DNA of 55,508 nt from Lachnospiraceae bacterium. Lineage in GTDB: Bacteria; Bacillota; Clostridia; Lachnospirales; Lachnospiraceae. Shown in pieces: positions 35,757 to 44,736 of the stretch. The position numbers were made by a program, and so were the translations under genes. A model generated the notes under the pieces. That model saw only the letters and a program-made list of their open reading frames with translations, did no database searches and was not told the DNA's origin. The first letter of the stretch is position 1, and every line of letters begins with the position of its first letter. The DNA is taken from NCBI GenBank assembly GCA_011959805.1, contig BLMC01000013.1:1-55508 (forward strand). Direction: 5' to 3'.

Positions 35757-37166
35757 TCAGAAATTAAAGTATATAAACGGGTTGTACGCATTGTTACAGA
35801 TAAACGATACACTGACCACCAGACACGCCACAATTCCAACCGCATAGACAGCTTGCCATATCTGGTTGCTTTTCAATTTTTCATCAATCCGCGGCATAAT
35901 CGGCGCACAACCAATAATTGCAAATACAAAGTATATCCAGTTCTGAGCAATATATGCCCAGACTGCCTTGTCAATAATTCCCTTCGCGCCAATGCCAAAC
36001 ATTGCCTTAATGTACAAAAAAGCATTTCCCATACCTGTTGAGCGAAAAATTACCCAACCAATGATAACTAGCACCATTGTATATAAATGCCCCCACCAGT
36101 AATTTTTTTTGCCAAGTCCTGTCATTTTTTCTATTGTCAGAATTATAAAATACATTAGCCCCCATGCAATAAAAGTCCAGTTCGCACCATGCCACATTCC
36201 AGTCAAAAGCCACACGACAAAGAGATTTATAATTAACCGCGGTTTTGAAACTCTGCTGCCGCCCATTGGAAAATACACGTAATCCCGAAACCACGTTTGC
36301 ATTGAAATATGCCATCTGCGCCAAAACTCCGACACAGTCCTAGAAATATAAGGATAGTTAAAGTTCTCCTCAAAATGAAATCCAAACATCTGTCCAAGAC
36401 CAATTGCCATATCTGAATATCCAGAAAAATCAAAAAAGATTTGGAATGTATATGCAATTGCGCCGAGCCATGCCATACCCATAGATGCCTGAAACTCATG
36501 GTTGATAATTAGCCCAAATGCATTGTCCGCAATCACTGCCATATTGTTTGCGACCAACACTTTTTTACCAAGACCAATACAAAATCTAGTCACACCCGCC
36601 GAAAAATCCAAAAATGTCTCAGTCCGATGTTCAATTTGATTCGCGATTGTCTCATAACGCACGATTGGTCCTGCAATCAACTGAGGAAACAGTGCGATAT
36701 AAAGCCCTACCTGAAGCGGATTTTTCTGAACCTTTCCACGGCGCCGATACACATCAATCACATACGACATTGCCTGAAACGTATAGAATGAAATACCAAT
36801 TGGCAGCGGTACAATTGGCACTGGAATATTTGTGTGCAGAAAACGATTTATCTGCAATACTGTAAATTCACTGTACTTAAACCATCCCAACGTACCAATA
36901 TTGACTGCCACTAACAGCACAAACAATATTGTGACCACTACCTTTTTCTCGCGAAACACATCTACATAAATCCCAAAAATCCAGTTAATCAAAATTGTTG
37001 CAATCATCAAAAAAACATATGTCGGCTCACCCCATGCATAGAAAAACAGACTTGCCACCAGCAGAAAAATATTTTTTAGTGTTTTTGTCTTTCTTAGCAG
37101 TGCATAGTAGACCACTAGCACAATCGGGAAGAATACAAACAAAAAAACTTCACTTGGGAAAAGCAT
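35757..37166 (-). CDS. MBOAT-family membrane O-acyltransferase, module 2
   Basis: 469 residues, about 11 membrane helices. It has the same blocks as module 1: FYAWGEP, FPQLIAGPIVRY, FDFSGYSDMAIGLGQMFGF, SEFWRRWHISMQTWFRDYVYFPMGG and TGMWHGANW with the catalytic His. It begins one base before dapF ends, so these genes may be co-transcribed. Close paralogue of 30855-32318; probably an old duplication with different substrate polymers. Confidence 0.93.
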   Translation of the reverse strand: MLFPSEVFLFVFFPIVLVVYYALLRKTKTLKNIFLLVASLFFYAWGEPTYVFLMIATILINWIFGIYVDVFREKKVVVTILFVLLVAVNIGTLGWFKYSEFTVLQINRFLHTNIPVPIVPLPIGISFYTFQAMSYVIDVYRRRGKVQKNPLQVGLYIALFPQLIAGPIVRYETIANQIEHRTETFLDFSAGVTRFCIGLGKKVLVANNMAVIADNAFGLIINHEFQASMGMAWLGAIAYTFQIFFDFSGYSDMAIGLGQMFGFHFEENFNYPYISRTVSEFWRRWHISMQTWFRDYVYFPMGGSRVSKPRLIINLFVVWLLTGMWHGANWTFIAWGLMYFIILTIEKMTGLGKKNYWWGHLYTMVLVIIGWVIFRSTGMGNAFLYIKAMFGIGAKGIIDKAVWAYIAQNWIYFVFAIIGCAPIMPRIDEKLKSNQIWQAVYAVGIVACLVVSVSFICNNAYNPFIYFNF

Positions 37167-37167
37167 T

Positions 37168-38040
37168 TCACATTCCCTCCTGCAACTTTATCTCACCGTC
37201 AAATACTGTTTCCGCCGGACCTGTCATATACACAATGTTTTCGGTCCTATCCCACTCACACAAAATCTCCCCGCCAAGGACCTTCACTGTAACCTTTGTA
37301 TCAGTTAGTCCATTTAATACACAAGCGACAACTGTTGCACAACACCCCGTTCCGCAGGCAAGTGTCTCTCCAGTTCCACGCTCCCAAACACGCATGTGTA
37401 CATTATTCTTGTCAATGACCTGCACGAATTCAGTATTGGTCCGTTCTGGAAATCGCGGATGATTCTCAAAATGCGGACCTATTTTTTCAATATCAAAATT
37501 TTTAATGTCAAAGTTCTGTACTGCGCACTGCAAGAACACAACAGCATGTGGATTTCCCATCGACACACAGGTCATTTTGAAAGTCTTCCCATCTACTGTA
37601 ATGTCCTCATCAACCACTTGTTCATTCTTAGACACTACTGGAATTTGAGACGCCGCCAGAATTGGAGCACCCATATTAACCCTTACAGTGGATACTTTGC
37701 CATCCTCTCCCAGCACAAGCGTTAAATATTTTACTTGTCCAAAACTTTCTATTGTAATATTTGTTTGATTTGTCAATCCGTAATCGTATACATACTTTGC
37801 CACACAGCGGATTCCATTGCCGCACATCTGTGCTCTAGTACCATCGGCATTGTACATCTCCATCTCAAAGTTGGCACTTTTTCCCGGATTAATAAAAATT
37901 ACACCATCTCCACCTATTCCAAAATGCCTGTCACTAAGCCACCGCACTAGCTCTGGCTTACATTTTGCAGCAATTTGTTCCACAAAACCATTGACATAGA
38001 TATAATCATTTCCACACCCATGCATCTTTGTAAATTTCAT
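37168..38040 (-). CDS. dapF: Diaminopimelate epimerase
   Basis: 290 residues. The two catalytic Cys are in MCGNGIRC (Cys73) and ACGTGCCA. It also has KMHGCGNDYIY at the N-terminus and the conserved MGNPHAVVF. It converts LL- to meso-diaminopimelate for lysine and peptidoglycan. No other lysine genes adjoin; it sits upstream of the second acyltransferase module. Confidence 0.96.
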   Translation of the reverse strand: MKFTKMHGCGNDYIYVNGFVEQIAAKCKPELVRWLSDRHFGIGGDGVIFINPGKSANFEMEMYNADGTRAQMCGNGIRCVAKYVYDYGLTNQTNITIESFGQVKYLTLVLGEDGKVSTVRVNMGAPILAASQIPVVSKNEQVVDEDITVDGKTFKMTCVSMGNPHAVVFLQCAVQNFDIKNFDIEKIGPHFENHPRFPERTNTEFVQVIDKNNVHMRVWERGTGETLACGTGCCATVVACVLNGLTDTKVTVKVLGGEILCEWDRTENIVYMTGPAETVFDGEIKLQEGM

Positions 38041-38116
38041 TGTTTTATCTCCCTATCCGCTATAGGCGGACTACTTATTCAACCAACTAAAAGTATTTTT
38101 GTTTTAAATTTTCCGC

Positions 38117-39448
38117 TCATGTCTCTGCCCAACTCCAGTCAAACACTTCTGTGTCTCCCTCTGTGTTGTCCTCACTGATTTGTACTGAGATAAGTTGTAA
38201 ATCCTGAAATGCTCGAATCGCATGTTTTTGTCCCCTTCTAATCGAAATGGAATCACCCCGAGATAGTTTCATCAAGCATCCATCTACAACAAGTTCTCCC
38301 TCGCCGTTTGCCACTGTAATGACCTCATCCTTATAACGATGCATATGATAATCTTGCGCTTGCCCTGCATTAATGGTGACATGTTTTGTAAGAGATTTTG
38401 TCCCATCAGCATACTGACTATAGTCATATACTTTATATTCTCCCCAGCGCCGTTCTTCGTACATCGGACGATTATCAATATTTTCCACATAAGGCTTAAT
38501 ATACGAACTTTTGTGCTTATCTGATACTAAAATACCGTCTTGCCCTGCCGCAATCACTAAATTTTGTGTGCCGAGCGCCACAACTGGAATCGACAACTCA
38601 TTGATTACATGTGTATTGATACACTCTTCCCCCATAATCACATCGCCGATACTTTTTTCCTGCATTTCTTCTGTGAGTGTATTCCATGTGCCAATATCCT
38701 TCCACGCACCATTGTATGGAATAACAGCAAGCGCGTCTGTTTTCTCGACAACCTCATAGTCAAAGCTATCTTTTTTCAGGCTATCATAATGTTTTACCAC
38801 ATCATCAAATTCCCGATTGTCTAAATAATAATCCGCAATTTTCATCAAATATTTTAATTTAAAGGCAAACACACCCGCATTCCAAAGCGCACCCTGTGCA
38901 ATTAGGGATTTTGCTGACGCCTCGTTTGGCTTTTCTTTAAAACCAGTTACACTTCCACCATCTCCTGGTATAATATATCCGTATTTTTCGGAAGGATAAG
39001 ACGGTGTAATACCCATTAGCACAATATCTACACCACCTTGTTGCACGCGCGCATCCATCTTCTTGAAGGTCTCAAAATATTCTACATCCACATAAGGGTC
39101 TACGGGAAGCACAATGACCGTCTCCTCTGGGTCCATCTGTTTTTTCGATTCCAGATACGACGTCGCAAGCACAATTGCCGGAAAAGTATTTCTACGCTCT
39201 GGCTCCACTACGACATCCACATCATTCGGCAACTGCCCTCTAATAGATTCTACCTGTGTCGCCGATGTTGCAACAACAATATTCGCATGGATTCCTGCCT
39301 GTATAATTTGTCGGTACACACGCTGTACCATAGATTCGTGACCGCCTTTTGCATCACTAAGCAGCTTTAGAAATTGCTTTGACCGGATTTCATTTGACAG
39401 GGGCCAGAGACGTTTTCCTGAACCACCTGATAATAAAATGATATTCAT
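38117..39448 (-). CDS. Mannose-1-phosphate guanylyltransferase-like nucleotidyltransferase with cupin tail
   Basis: 443 residues from ATG 39448 (GGAG seven bases upstream). N-terminal NTP-transferase domain (1-~270) with LLSGGSGKRLWPLS, the G1P-type PPi loop, and QFLKL; VLPVDPYVD is in place of the usual DH. A C-terminal cupin (~350-430: MHRYKDEVITVANGEGELVVDG) resembles the isomerase part of ManC/XanB enzymes. It probably makes GDP-mannose for surface polymers; whether the cupin is still an active isomerase cannot be told. Confidence 0.82.
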   Translation of the reverse strand: MNIILLSGGSGKRLWPLSNEIRSKQFLKLLSDAKGGHESMVQRVYRQIIQAGIHANIVVATSATQVESIRGQLPNDVDVVVEPERRNTFPAIVLATSYLESKKQMDPEETVIVLPVDPYVDVEYFETFKKMDARVQQGGVDIVLMGITPSYPSEKYGYIIPGDGGSVTGFKEKPNEASAKSLIAQGALWNAGVFAFKLKYLMKIADYYLDNREFDDVVKHYDSLKKDSFDYEVVEKTDALAVIPYNGAWKDIGTWNTLTEEMQEKSIGDVIMGEECINTHVINELSIPVVALGTQNLVIAAGQDGILVSDKHKSSYIKPYVENIDNRPMYEERRWGEYKVYDYSQYADGTKSLTKHVTINAGQAQDYHMHRYKDEVITVANGEGELVVDGCLMKLSRGDSISIRRGQKHAIRAFQDLQLISVQISEDNTEGDTEVFDWSWAET

Positions 39449-39478
39449 CTTCCTATCTCCTTCCATTACACCTCTTTA

Positions 39479-40021
39479 TCATTTTAATGCCAGAAGCATC
39501 TGCGCTGTCTCTACAAGATTCGTGCCATTGTCCATACTGTGCTTTTGCAGATAGCGATGTGCCTCTTCCTCCGTCATGTTATTTCTCGTCATCAACAGCC
39601 TCTTTGCTTCCACTACAATGGCCATCTCTTTCTCATCGCGTACTTTTGGTCTTTTTCGCCGCTTCTTTCTACGTCGGACAATTCCCTGTGAAAGCATATC
39701 AACTGTGCTGACAAGCTCGTGCACTTTCAGCGGCATAATAAGACCGATAATACCATCACCCTGCACTTCTGTCAAAACTTGCTGTGACGCCATTACCACC
39801 ATCTCAAAATCTTCTGGCAGATTGTGTTTTAATTCTATACAAATCATATCCGTCAAACGAAAGCTGGATATGATAATCCCATCCTGAAATTCATCAGCAT
39901 ATCCCAATGCCTGTGCGCCAGAGGTGCAGACTGCTGTCACGCTAAATCCGCTTTTTACCAAAATATTCTTAATGCTTTTCGCATCCTCAATCTTGGCAAA
40001 AGCTACTATAATATTTGTCAA
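39479..40021 (-). CDS. ANTAR-domain antiterminator with pseudo-receiver, next to glnA
   Basis: About 180 residues, starting at TTG 40021 (GGAGG seven bases upstream; ATG 40036 overlaps the Shine-Dalgarno). The N-terminal ~120 residues have a receiver fold but lack the phosphoacceptor: the usual LLDxRLPDMDG reads IISSFRLTDMIC, and the acidic pair is gone. A very basic linker (RRRKKRRKRPK) leads to an ANTAR domain (~130-180: VVEAKRLLMTRNNMTEEEAHRYLQKHSM), which binds RNA hairpins and prevents termination. Such proteins regulate nitrogen genes; it follows glnA by about 60 bases. Confidence 0.85.
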   Translation of the reverse strand: MTNIIVAFAKIEDAKSIKNILVKSGFSVTAVCTSGAQALGYADEFQDGIIISSFRLTDMICIELKHNLPEDFEMVVMASQQVLTEVQGDGIIGLIMPLKVHELVSTVDMLSQGIVRRRKKRRKRPKVRDEKEMAIVVEAKRLLMTRNNMTEEEAHRYLQKHSMDNGTNLVETAQMLLALK

Positions 40022-40082
40022 GCGCACACCTCCCAATCCTATGAAACTGTATCATACTTTTCACTGTCTTGGAATGATGTTC

Positions 40083-41414
40083 TTATATTTTATATAAATA
40101 AGATTCTATCTCCCAGCTTGTTACCTGCGCGTCGTACTCCTTCCACGCTGCAATCTTCGACGCATAATACTGTTCAAACACTCGTGCTCCAAGCAATTTC
40201 TTTAATAATGAATCTTGTCTCATCTCCTCACACGCTTCAAGAAGATCAGTAGGCAACTTTCTAATATCGCGCTTTATTGCTTCCTCCTCCGAAATCACAT
40301 TGATATTGTCCATCACCTTATCTTCTGGTTCAATCTGATTCCGAATACCATCAATTCCTGCCATCAAGCATGCCGCAATCGCTAAATAAGGATTCGCCGA
40401 AGGGTCCGGGCTTCTCAATTCAATTCTGGTGTGCTCCCCGCGTATATTGGGCACACGAATCAAAGTGTTTGCGCCAAGTGTACTCCACGCAATATACACA
40501 GGTGCTTCAAAACCTGGTCGCAGTCGCTTGTACGAATTGACCAAAGGATTTGTCACAGCACAGATACCCTTGACATGCTTCATCAATCCCCCCATAAAAT
40601 AATAGGCTTCCCTACTCAGTCCATTCTCATCAGTAGGATCATTAAAAATATTTTTGCCATTCTTACTCAACGACATATTAATGTGCATACCAGAACCACA
40701 GAACTCCTTTCGTGGTTTTGGCATAAAAGTTCCATGTAGACCATGATGTTTGGCGATGGTCTTAACTACGAGTTTAAATGTCATAATGTTATCTGCTGTT
40801 GTGAGAGCCTCATCATACCGAAAATCCACCTCATGTTGAGACGGTGCCTTTTCATGATGTGATGCTTCCACCTCAAAACCCATATCCTCTAAAGTAAGCA
40901 CAATATCGCGCCGAGCATTCTCGCCGTTGTCAAGTGGTCCCATGTCAAAAAATCCCGCTTGCTCATTTGTATTAGTCGTAGGTCTACCATTTTCATCTAC
41001 ATTAAATAAAAAGAACTCACACTCTGGTCCCACCTCAAAAGTATATCCCATCTGTGCTGCTTCTTTTAACGCTTTTTTCAAGATATAACGGCAGTCGCTC
41101 TCAAAAGGCGTGCGGTCTGCGCGGTACACATCGCAGATAAAGCGTGCCACCTTTCCCTGCTGAGGTCTCCACGGAAAGATTGTGAACGTATCTAAATCTG
41201 GATATAGAAACATGTCCGCATTATCTGTGGGCAGCATCCCCTTGACAAGCGAACAGTCAAACATACAATCATTGTTGAGCGCCTTTTCAAGTTGGCTTGA
41301 TGTAATTGCCACATTTTTAAAATTTCCCTCAATATCCGTAAACTGCATTCGGATAAATTCTACGTCTTCTTCCTCCACCATTGCAATAATATCCTGTTTT
41401 GTATATTTTTCCAT
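40083..41414 (-). CDS. glnA: Glutamine synthetase type I
   Basis: 443 residues, the short GSI-alpha length typical of Firmicutes, without the adenylylation loop. Blocks present: FIRMQFTDIEGNFKN (N-domain), EVGPECEFFLFN, metal/ATP-binding FMPKPRKEFCGSGMHINMSL, NSYKRLRPGFEAPVYIAWS and RIELRSPDPSANPYLA. It assimilates ammonia into glutamine. The ANTAR protein follows it. A GlnR-type operator was not seen in the short upstream gap. Confidence 0.97.
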   Translation of the reverse strand: MEKYTKQDIIAMVEEEDVEFIRMQFTDIEGNFKNVAITSSQLEKALNNDCMFDCSLVKGMLPTDNADMFLYPDLDTFTIFPWRPQQGKVARFICDVYRADRTPFESDCRYILKKALKEAAQMGYTFEVGPECEFFLFNVDENGRPTTNTNEQAGFFDMGPLDNGENARRDIVLTLEDMGFEVEASHHEKAPSQHEVDFRYDEALTTADNIMTFKLVVKTIAKHHGLHGTFMPKPRKEFCGSGMHINMSLSKNGKNIFNDPTDENGLSREAYYFMGGLMKHVKGICAVTNPLVNSYKRLRPGFEAPVYIAWSTLGANTLIRVPNIRGEHTRIELRSPDPSANPYLAIAACLMAGIDGIRNQIEPEDKVMDNINVISEEEAIKRDIRKLPTDLLEACEEMRQDSLLKKLLGARVFEQYYASKIAAWKEYDAQVTSWEIESYLYKI

Positions 41415-41517
41415 AATCTGTAACCCTTTTTCCTTTCATACTTTTTGTCAACCCCAAAGCATATTCCGGGCATGACCTTCATACCATTATATAAAAGAAC
41501 AAAAATGGAGTCGTTAC

Positions 41518-42126
41518 ATGAGCTCTAATACCAAAATTGTTGTACTTCGCTCAAAGGAAATTGTCTATGCACTTGTGCTTCTGGTTGTAAGTGTACTTAT
41601 CATAATGGTTGCAGTCTCTCTTTTCATGCCTTCCAAAGACACTGCTACTCCTGTTCCTTCCCAGAATGCAGAGGAGACGCCAGAACAAAAACCGCAGGCA
41701 CCCTCACAGACTGCGCCAAACACGAATTCTCAAACCACAACCCCAGCTGGAACAAACCAGACCTCCAGCACTGTGACTGACTCGAATACAAGTACCCAAA
41801 ACACTTATGTTCCTGGCATTTATTCTAGCACTCTGCTACTTGGCACAGCAAACGTGGAATTACAAGTTGCGGTAGACAAAAACCACATTAATTCTATTAC
41901 TCTGACAAACCTCGATGAATCCGTGACGACCTTATACCCGCTGATGAGTCCGACACTTTCAGAACTATCAGCAGTTATATTGTCCGAACAAACTATCGAA
42001 AATATCAGCTACGGCGAGGAAAACCGTTATACCTCAATGCTTTTAATGCAAGCAATCACCTCTGCGTTAGATAAAGCCATTGTATCAGAAAATGCTGACC
42101 GTCCTGAAACAGGAACGCTATACTAA
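41518..42126 (+). CDS. Hypothetical membrane-anchored protein with Thr/Pro/Gln linker
   Basis: 202 residues; GGAG lies seven bases before the ATG. One membrane helix (~15-37, VYALVLLVVSVLIIMVAVSLF), a low-complexity Thr/Pro/Gln/Ser linker (~40-95), then an extracytoplasmic domain of about 105 residues (YVPGIYSSTLLLGTANVELQ...NHINSITLTN). Its beta pattern vaguely resembles FMN-binding domains, but no flavinylation motif is present. Divergent from glnA, convergent with hslO. Function unknown. Confidence 0.65.
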   Translation: MSSNTKIVVLRSKEIVYALVLLVVSVLIIMVAVSLFMPSKDTATPVPSQNAEETPEQKPQAPSQTAPNTNSQTTTPAGTNQTSSTVTDSNTSTQNTYVPGIYSSTLLLGTANVELQVAVDKNHINSITLTNLDESVTTLYPLMSPTLSELSAVILSEQTIENISYGEENRYTSMLLMQAITSALDKAIVSENADRPETGTLY

Positions 42127-42136
42127 AAGAATTGAT

Positions 42137-43018
42137 TTATGTTTTAACTTCTGTGAGCATTTTATCAAGGTCCTCAATCTCAAAATTGTAGACTTTATCA
42201 CAAAATTGACATCGAACTTCCACCTGCTTGCCATCGTCAATCATCTCTTGAATATCTTTTTTTCCGATGCTGATGATAGCACGCTCGACACGCTCACGAC
42301 TGCAATCACAATAATATTGTGATTGCAGTGTATCGTTTATTTCCAATCCCAAATCACCTAGAAGAAGCTCAAGAAGCTGTTCAGGAGTATTCCCGGCCTC
42401 CAAAATATTGGTGACACTATCCATTGTCTTGAGCTTTTCTTCTAAAGAATTGATTGTTTCATCCTCCGCAAAAGGCATTAATTGAATGATAAATCCACCC
42501 GCCTGCTTTACGGTATTATCCTTATCCATCAGCACACCAAGTCCAACTGCAGACGGAATTTGCTCAGAGGTCGCAAAATAATATGTGAGGTCTTCTGCAA
42601 TCTCACCTGTCTGTAATTGTGTCTGGCCGACATAAGGTTCTTTTAATCCCATGTCTTTAATAACACTCAAAATCCCATTTCCCACAGCTCCACCTACATC
42701 TAACTTTCCAATTGTATTTGGCGGAAGCATTACCTGTGGCTCCAGCGCTGTTCCTTTGACATTTGCCTTCGCATCTGCTGTGACAGCAAGTCCACGTACA
42801 GGTCCATCACAATGAATCTGTAAGGTCAACACATCTTTCTCCCCTTTAAGCATACTTCCCATCATAGCACTTGCTGTTAGCAAACGCCCTAAAGCTGCCG
42901 TAATCACAGGACTTAGATCATGAATCCTTCGCGCTTCCTCCACCAGCGCCCGCGAAGTCATCGCAAAAGCTCTAATCTGTGCGTTTGCCGCCGTTGCCCG
43001 CACAATATAATCTTTCAT
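42137..43018 (-). CDS. hslO: Redox-regulated chaperone Hsp33
   Basis: 293 residues from ATG 43018 (GAGGAG upstream). N-terminal substrate domain, with NTIGKLDVGGAVGNG in the middle, then the C-terminal zinc switch: CDC (YYCDCSRE) and CxxC (RCQFCDK), the four Cys that form disulfides under oxidation. It prevents aggregation during oxidative stress. The stop lies 11 bases from the end of the convergent 41518 gene. It begins 18 bases after the methyltransferase ends. Confidence 0.95.
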   Translation of the reverse strand: MKDYIVRATAANAQIRAFAMTSRALVEEARRIHDLSPVITAALGRLLTASAMMGSMLKGEKDVLTLQIHCDGPVRGLAVTADAKANVKGTALEPQVMLPPNTIGKLDVGGAVGNGILSVIKDMGLKEPYVGQTQLQTGEIAEDLTYYFATSEQIPSAVGLGVLMDKDNTVKQAGGFIIQLMPFAEDETINSLEEKLKTMDSVTNILEAGNTPEQLLELLLGDLGLEINDTLQSQYYCDCSRERVERAIISIGKKDIQEMIDDGKQVEVRCQFCDKVYNFEIEDLDKMLTEVKT

Positions 43019-43035
43019 ATCCCGTCTCCTCTTAT

Positions 43036-43806
43036 CTATTTCATTTTTTCCTGCGCAATACAATAAATGCGCTCACTTCTGTCAGTCACTTCCTCTAGTG
43101 TATCCGCGTCATACGCCTTGACAAATGCCAATCCAGAATCCTCTATCAACAATTTCATTTCTTCTATTGTATATCCGCGTTGAAGATGAACCTCCTGAAG
43201 TCGTATAAAACGTTCCTGACTAGATAACGATACTTCCTTATCTTTTACAAATACAGTTAAATCGTATTCATTAATGCCGTTCTTTGGATTAAAATAATTC
43301 TCCCAGATAAAACTGCAATCTTCCCGATTCTCTGCAATAATACTGTTTCCAATAACCGATTCATATTTATATCTTGTGTTAAAATCAAAGAAAAAAATTC
43401 CTTTAGGGTCCAGATAATTATTGACCAACCGAAAACATGCCACCAAATCTTCCTTTTCCAGTAAATAGTTTAAGCTGTCACACACACTCACGACTGCTCG
43501 CACTGTTCCATATAGCTCAAAGGTCCGCATATCCTGATTCAGATAAAGGATATCATGCCCCGACTGCACTCTCTTTTCACAGGCAATATTCAGCATCTCC
43601 TCAGAACAATCCACACCAATCATATCAAATCCCTTCGCAGCAAGAAGCTCTGTAAGCGTCCCTGTGCCACAGCCAAGGTCAAGCACCAATCCATCTCGGA
43701 TAGCATATTTTTCAAGTTCGTGTATAACATTCTTACACCACTGTTCATAGGGAGTCTCATCCATCAACTGATCATAAACTTCAGCAAATCCTGTATACGC
43801 CTCCAT
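43036..43806 (-). CDS. Class I SAM-dependent methyltransferase
   Basis: 256 residues. Motif I is VLDLGCGTGTLTELLA (the SAM glycine loop), with the acidic motif II in MIGVDCSEEM, and SVCDSLNYL as motif IV. The C-terminal half (FNTRYKYE...ENYFNPKNG) resembles the YodJ/YcgJ-like small-molecule methyltransferases; substrate unknown. It is upstream of and coupled to hslO, and is preceded by a DUF368 gene on the same strand. Confidence 0.85.
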   Translation of the reverse strand: MEAYTGFAEVYDQLMDETPYEQWCKNVIHELEKYAIRDGLVLDLGCGTGTLTELLAAKGFDMIGVDCSEEMLNIACEKRVQSGHDILYLNQDMRTFELYGTVRAVVSVCDSLNYLLEKEDLVACFRLVNNYLDPKGIFFFDFNTRYKYESVIGNSIIAENREDCSFIWENYFNPKNGINEYDLTVFVKDKEVSLSSQERFIRLQEVHLQRGYTIEEMKLLIEDSGLAFVKAYDADTLEEVTDRSERIYCIAQEKMK

Positions 43807-43854
43807 TTTCTAACCTCCTCGCTACTTTCAAAAAGTCTAATATAGAATCTAATA

Positions 43855-44712
43855 CTACGCACCTAATTTTAATGAGATAAAAAAACCAACTGCAAGCAGG
43901 ACAACCCCTGTAAGAATCTCCACAACCCCGATGGCACCTACTTCCATCATAATCAAAATCGCAAACGGCGATGCTACAATCAGCCCAATAATTGCCCAAT
44001 ATGTTACAAGTGGGTACTTCTTTAACATAAACTCAATTAGCTTTGCTACCGCGACAATACCAACTACTACACCGATTCCAAACGGAACCAACACAGCAAA
44101 TGTATCCAGCATCGCTGTTATATTAAAATCTTTGAGCGCATTAATAAAGTTGTTGATAGTATCAATAATCGTATTGTAGTAACCAAGAATCATCATTATC
44201 ATTGAGCCGCTCACGCCAGGAATTACCATTGTTGCCGCTGCAATAATACCGACGCCAAAGAGCTTTAGCACATTGACAACACTAAAAGAAATATCCGCAT
44301 TTGCATCGCCACCCTCACCGATTAGAGCAAATCCAACCACCATAACAAAAAACAGTACAAACGCAAGAATCTGTGGAATCTTGATACTGTTTCCCTTCAC
44401 TTTTCCATAGATAACAGGTAGTCCGCCTAGAATCAAACCAATAAAAAATAGATTTGTCTGTAATGGAAATCGCGGAAATAAAACTTCAGAAAATATTTTT
44501 GCAAAAATAGCAATTGACAGCAGCATTCCAATTCCAATAGGAATCAGCAACGCGATTGCCTCCTTCATACGCTTGATAAAATGTGTCAATACCAAAATCA
44601 ATTTGTCATAAATGCCCATTGACACCATCATTGTTCCACCACTGACACCTGGAATCACATTCGCAATGCCAATGACCATACCCCTCAAAATATTCACGAT
44701 AATTTCTTTCAT
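43855..44712 (-). CDS. DUF368 membrane protein, putative undecaprenyl phosphate translocase (PopT-like)
   Basis: 285 residues, about eight membrane helices. The N-terminal signature GMVIGIANVIPGVSGGTMMVSMGIYD and its internal repeat (AAATMVIPGVSGSMIMMILGYY, ~165-186) show an inverted-repeat transporter. DUF368 (PopT) has been shown to return undecaprenyl phosphate to the cytosolic face for cell wall synthesis. In operon order with hisC upstream. Confidence 0.88.
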   Translation of the reverse strand: MKEIIVNILRGMVIGIANVIPGVSGGTMMVSMGIYDKLILVLTHFIKRMKEAIALLIPIGIGMLLSIAIFAKIFSEVLFPRFPLQTNLFFIGLILGGLPVIYGKVKGNSIKIPQILAFVLFFVMVVGFALIGEGGDANADISFSVVNVLKLFGVGIIAAATMVIPGVSGSMIMMILGYYNTIIDTINNFINALKDFNITAMLDTFAVLVPFGIGVVVGIVAVAKLIEFMLKKYPLVTYWAIIGLIVASPFAILIMMEVGAIGVVEILTGVVLLAVGFFISLKLGA

Positions 44713-44736
44713 AATTAAGTCTATAAACCTTTCTTT

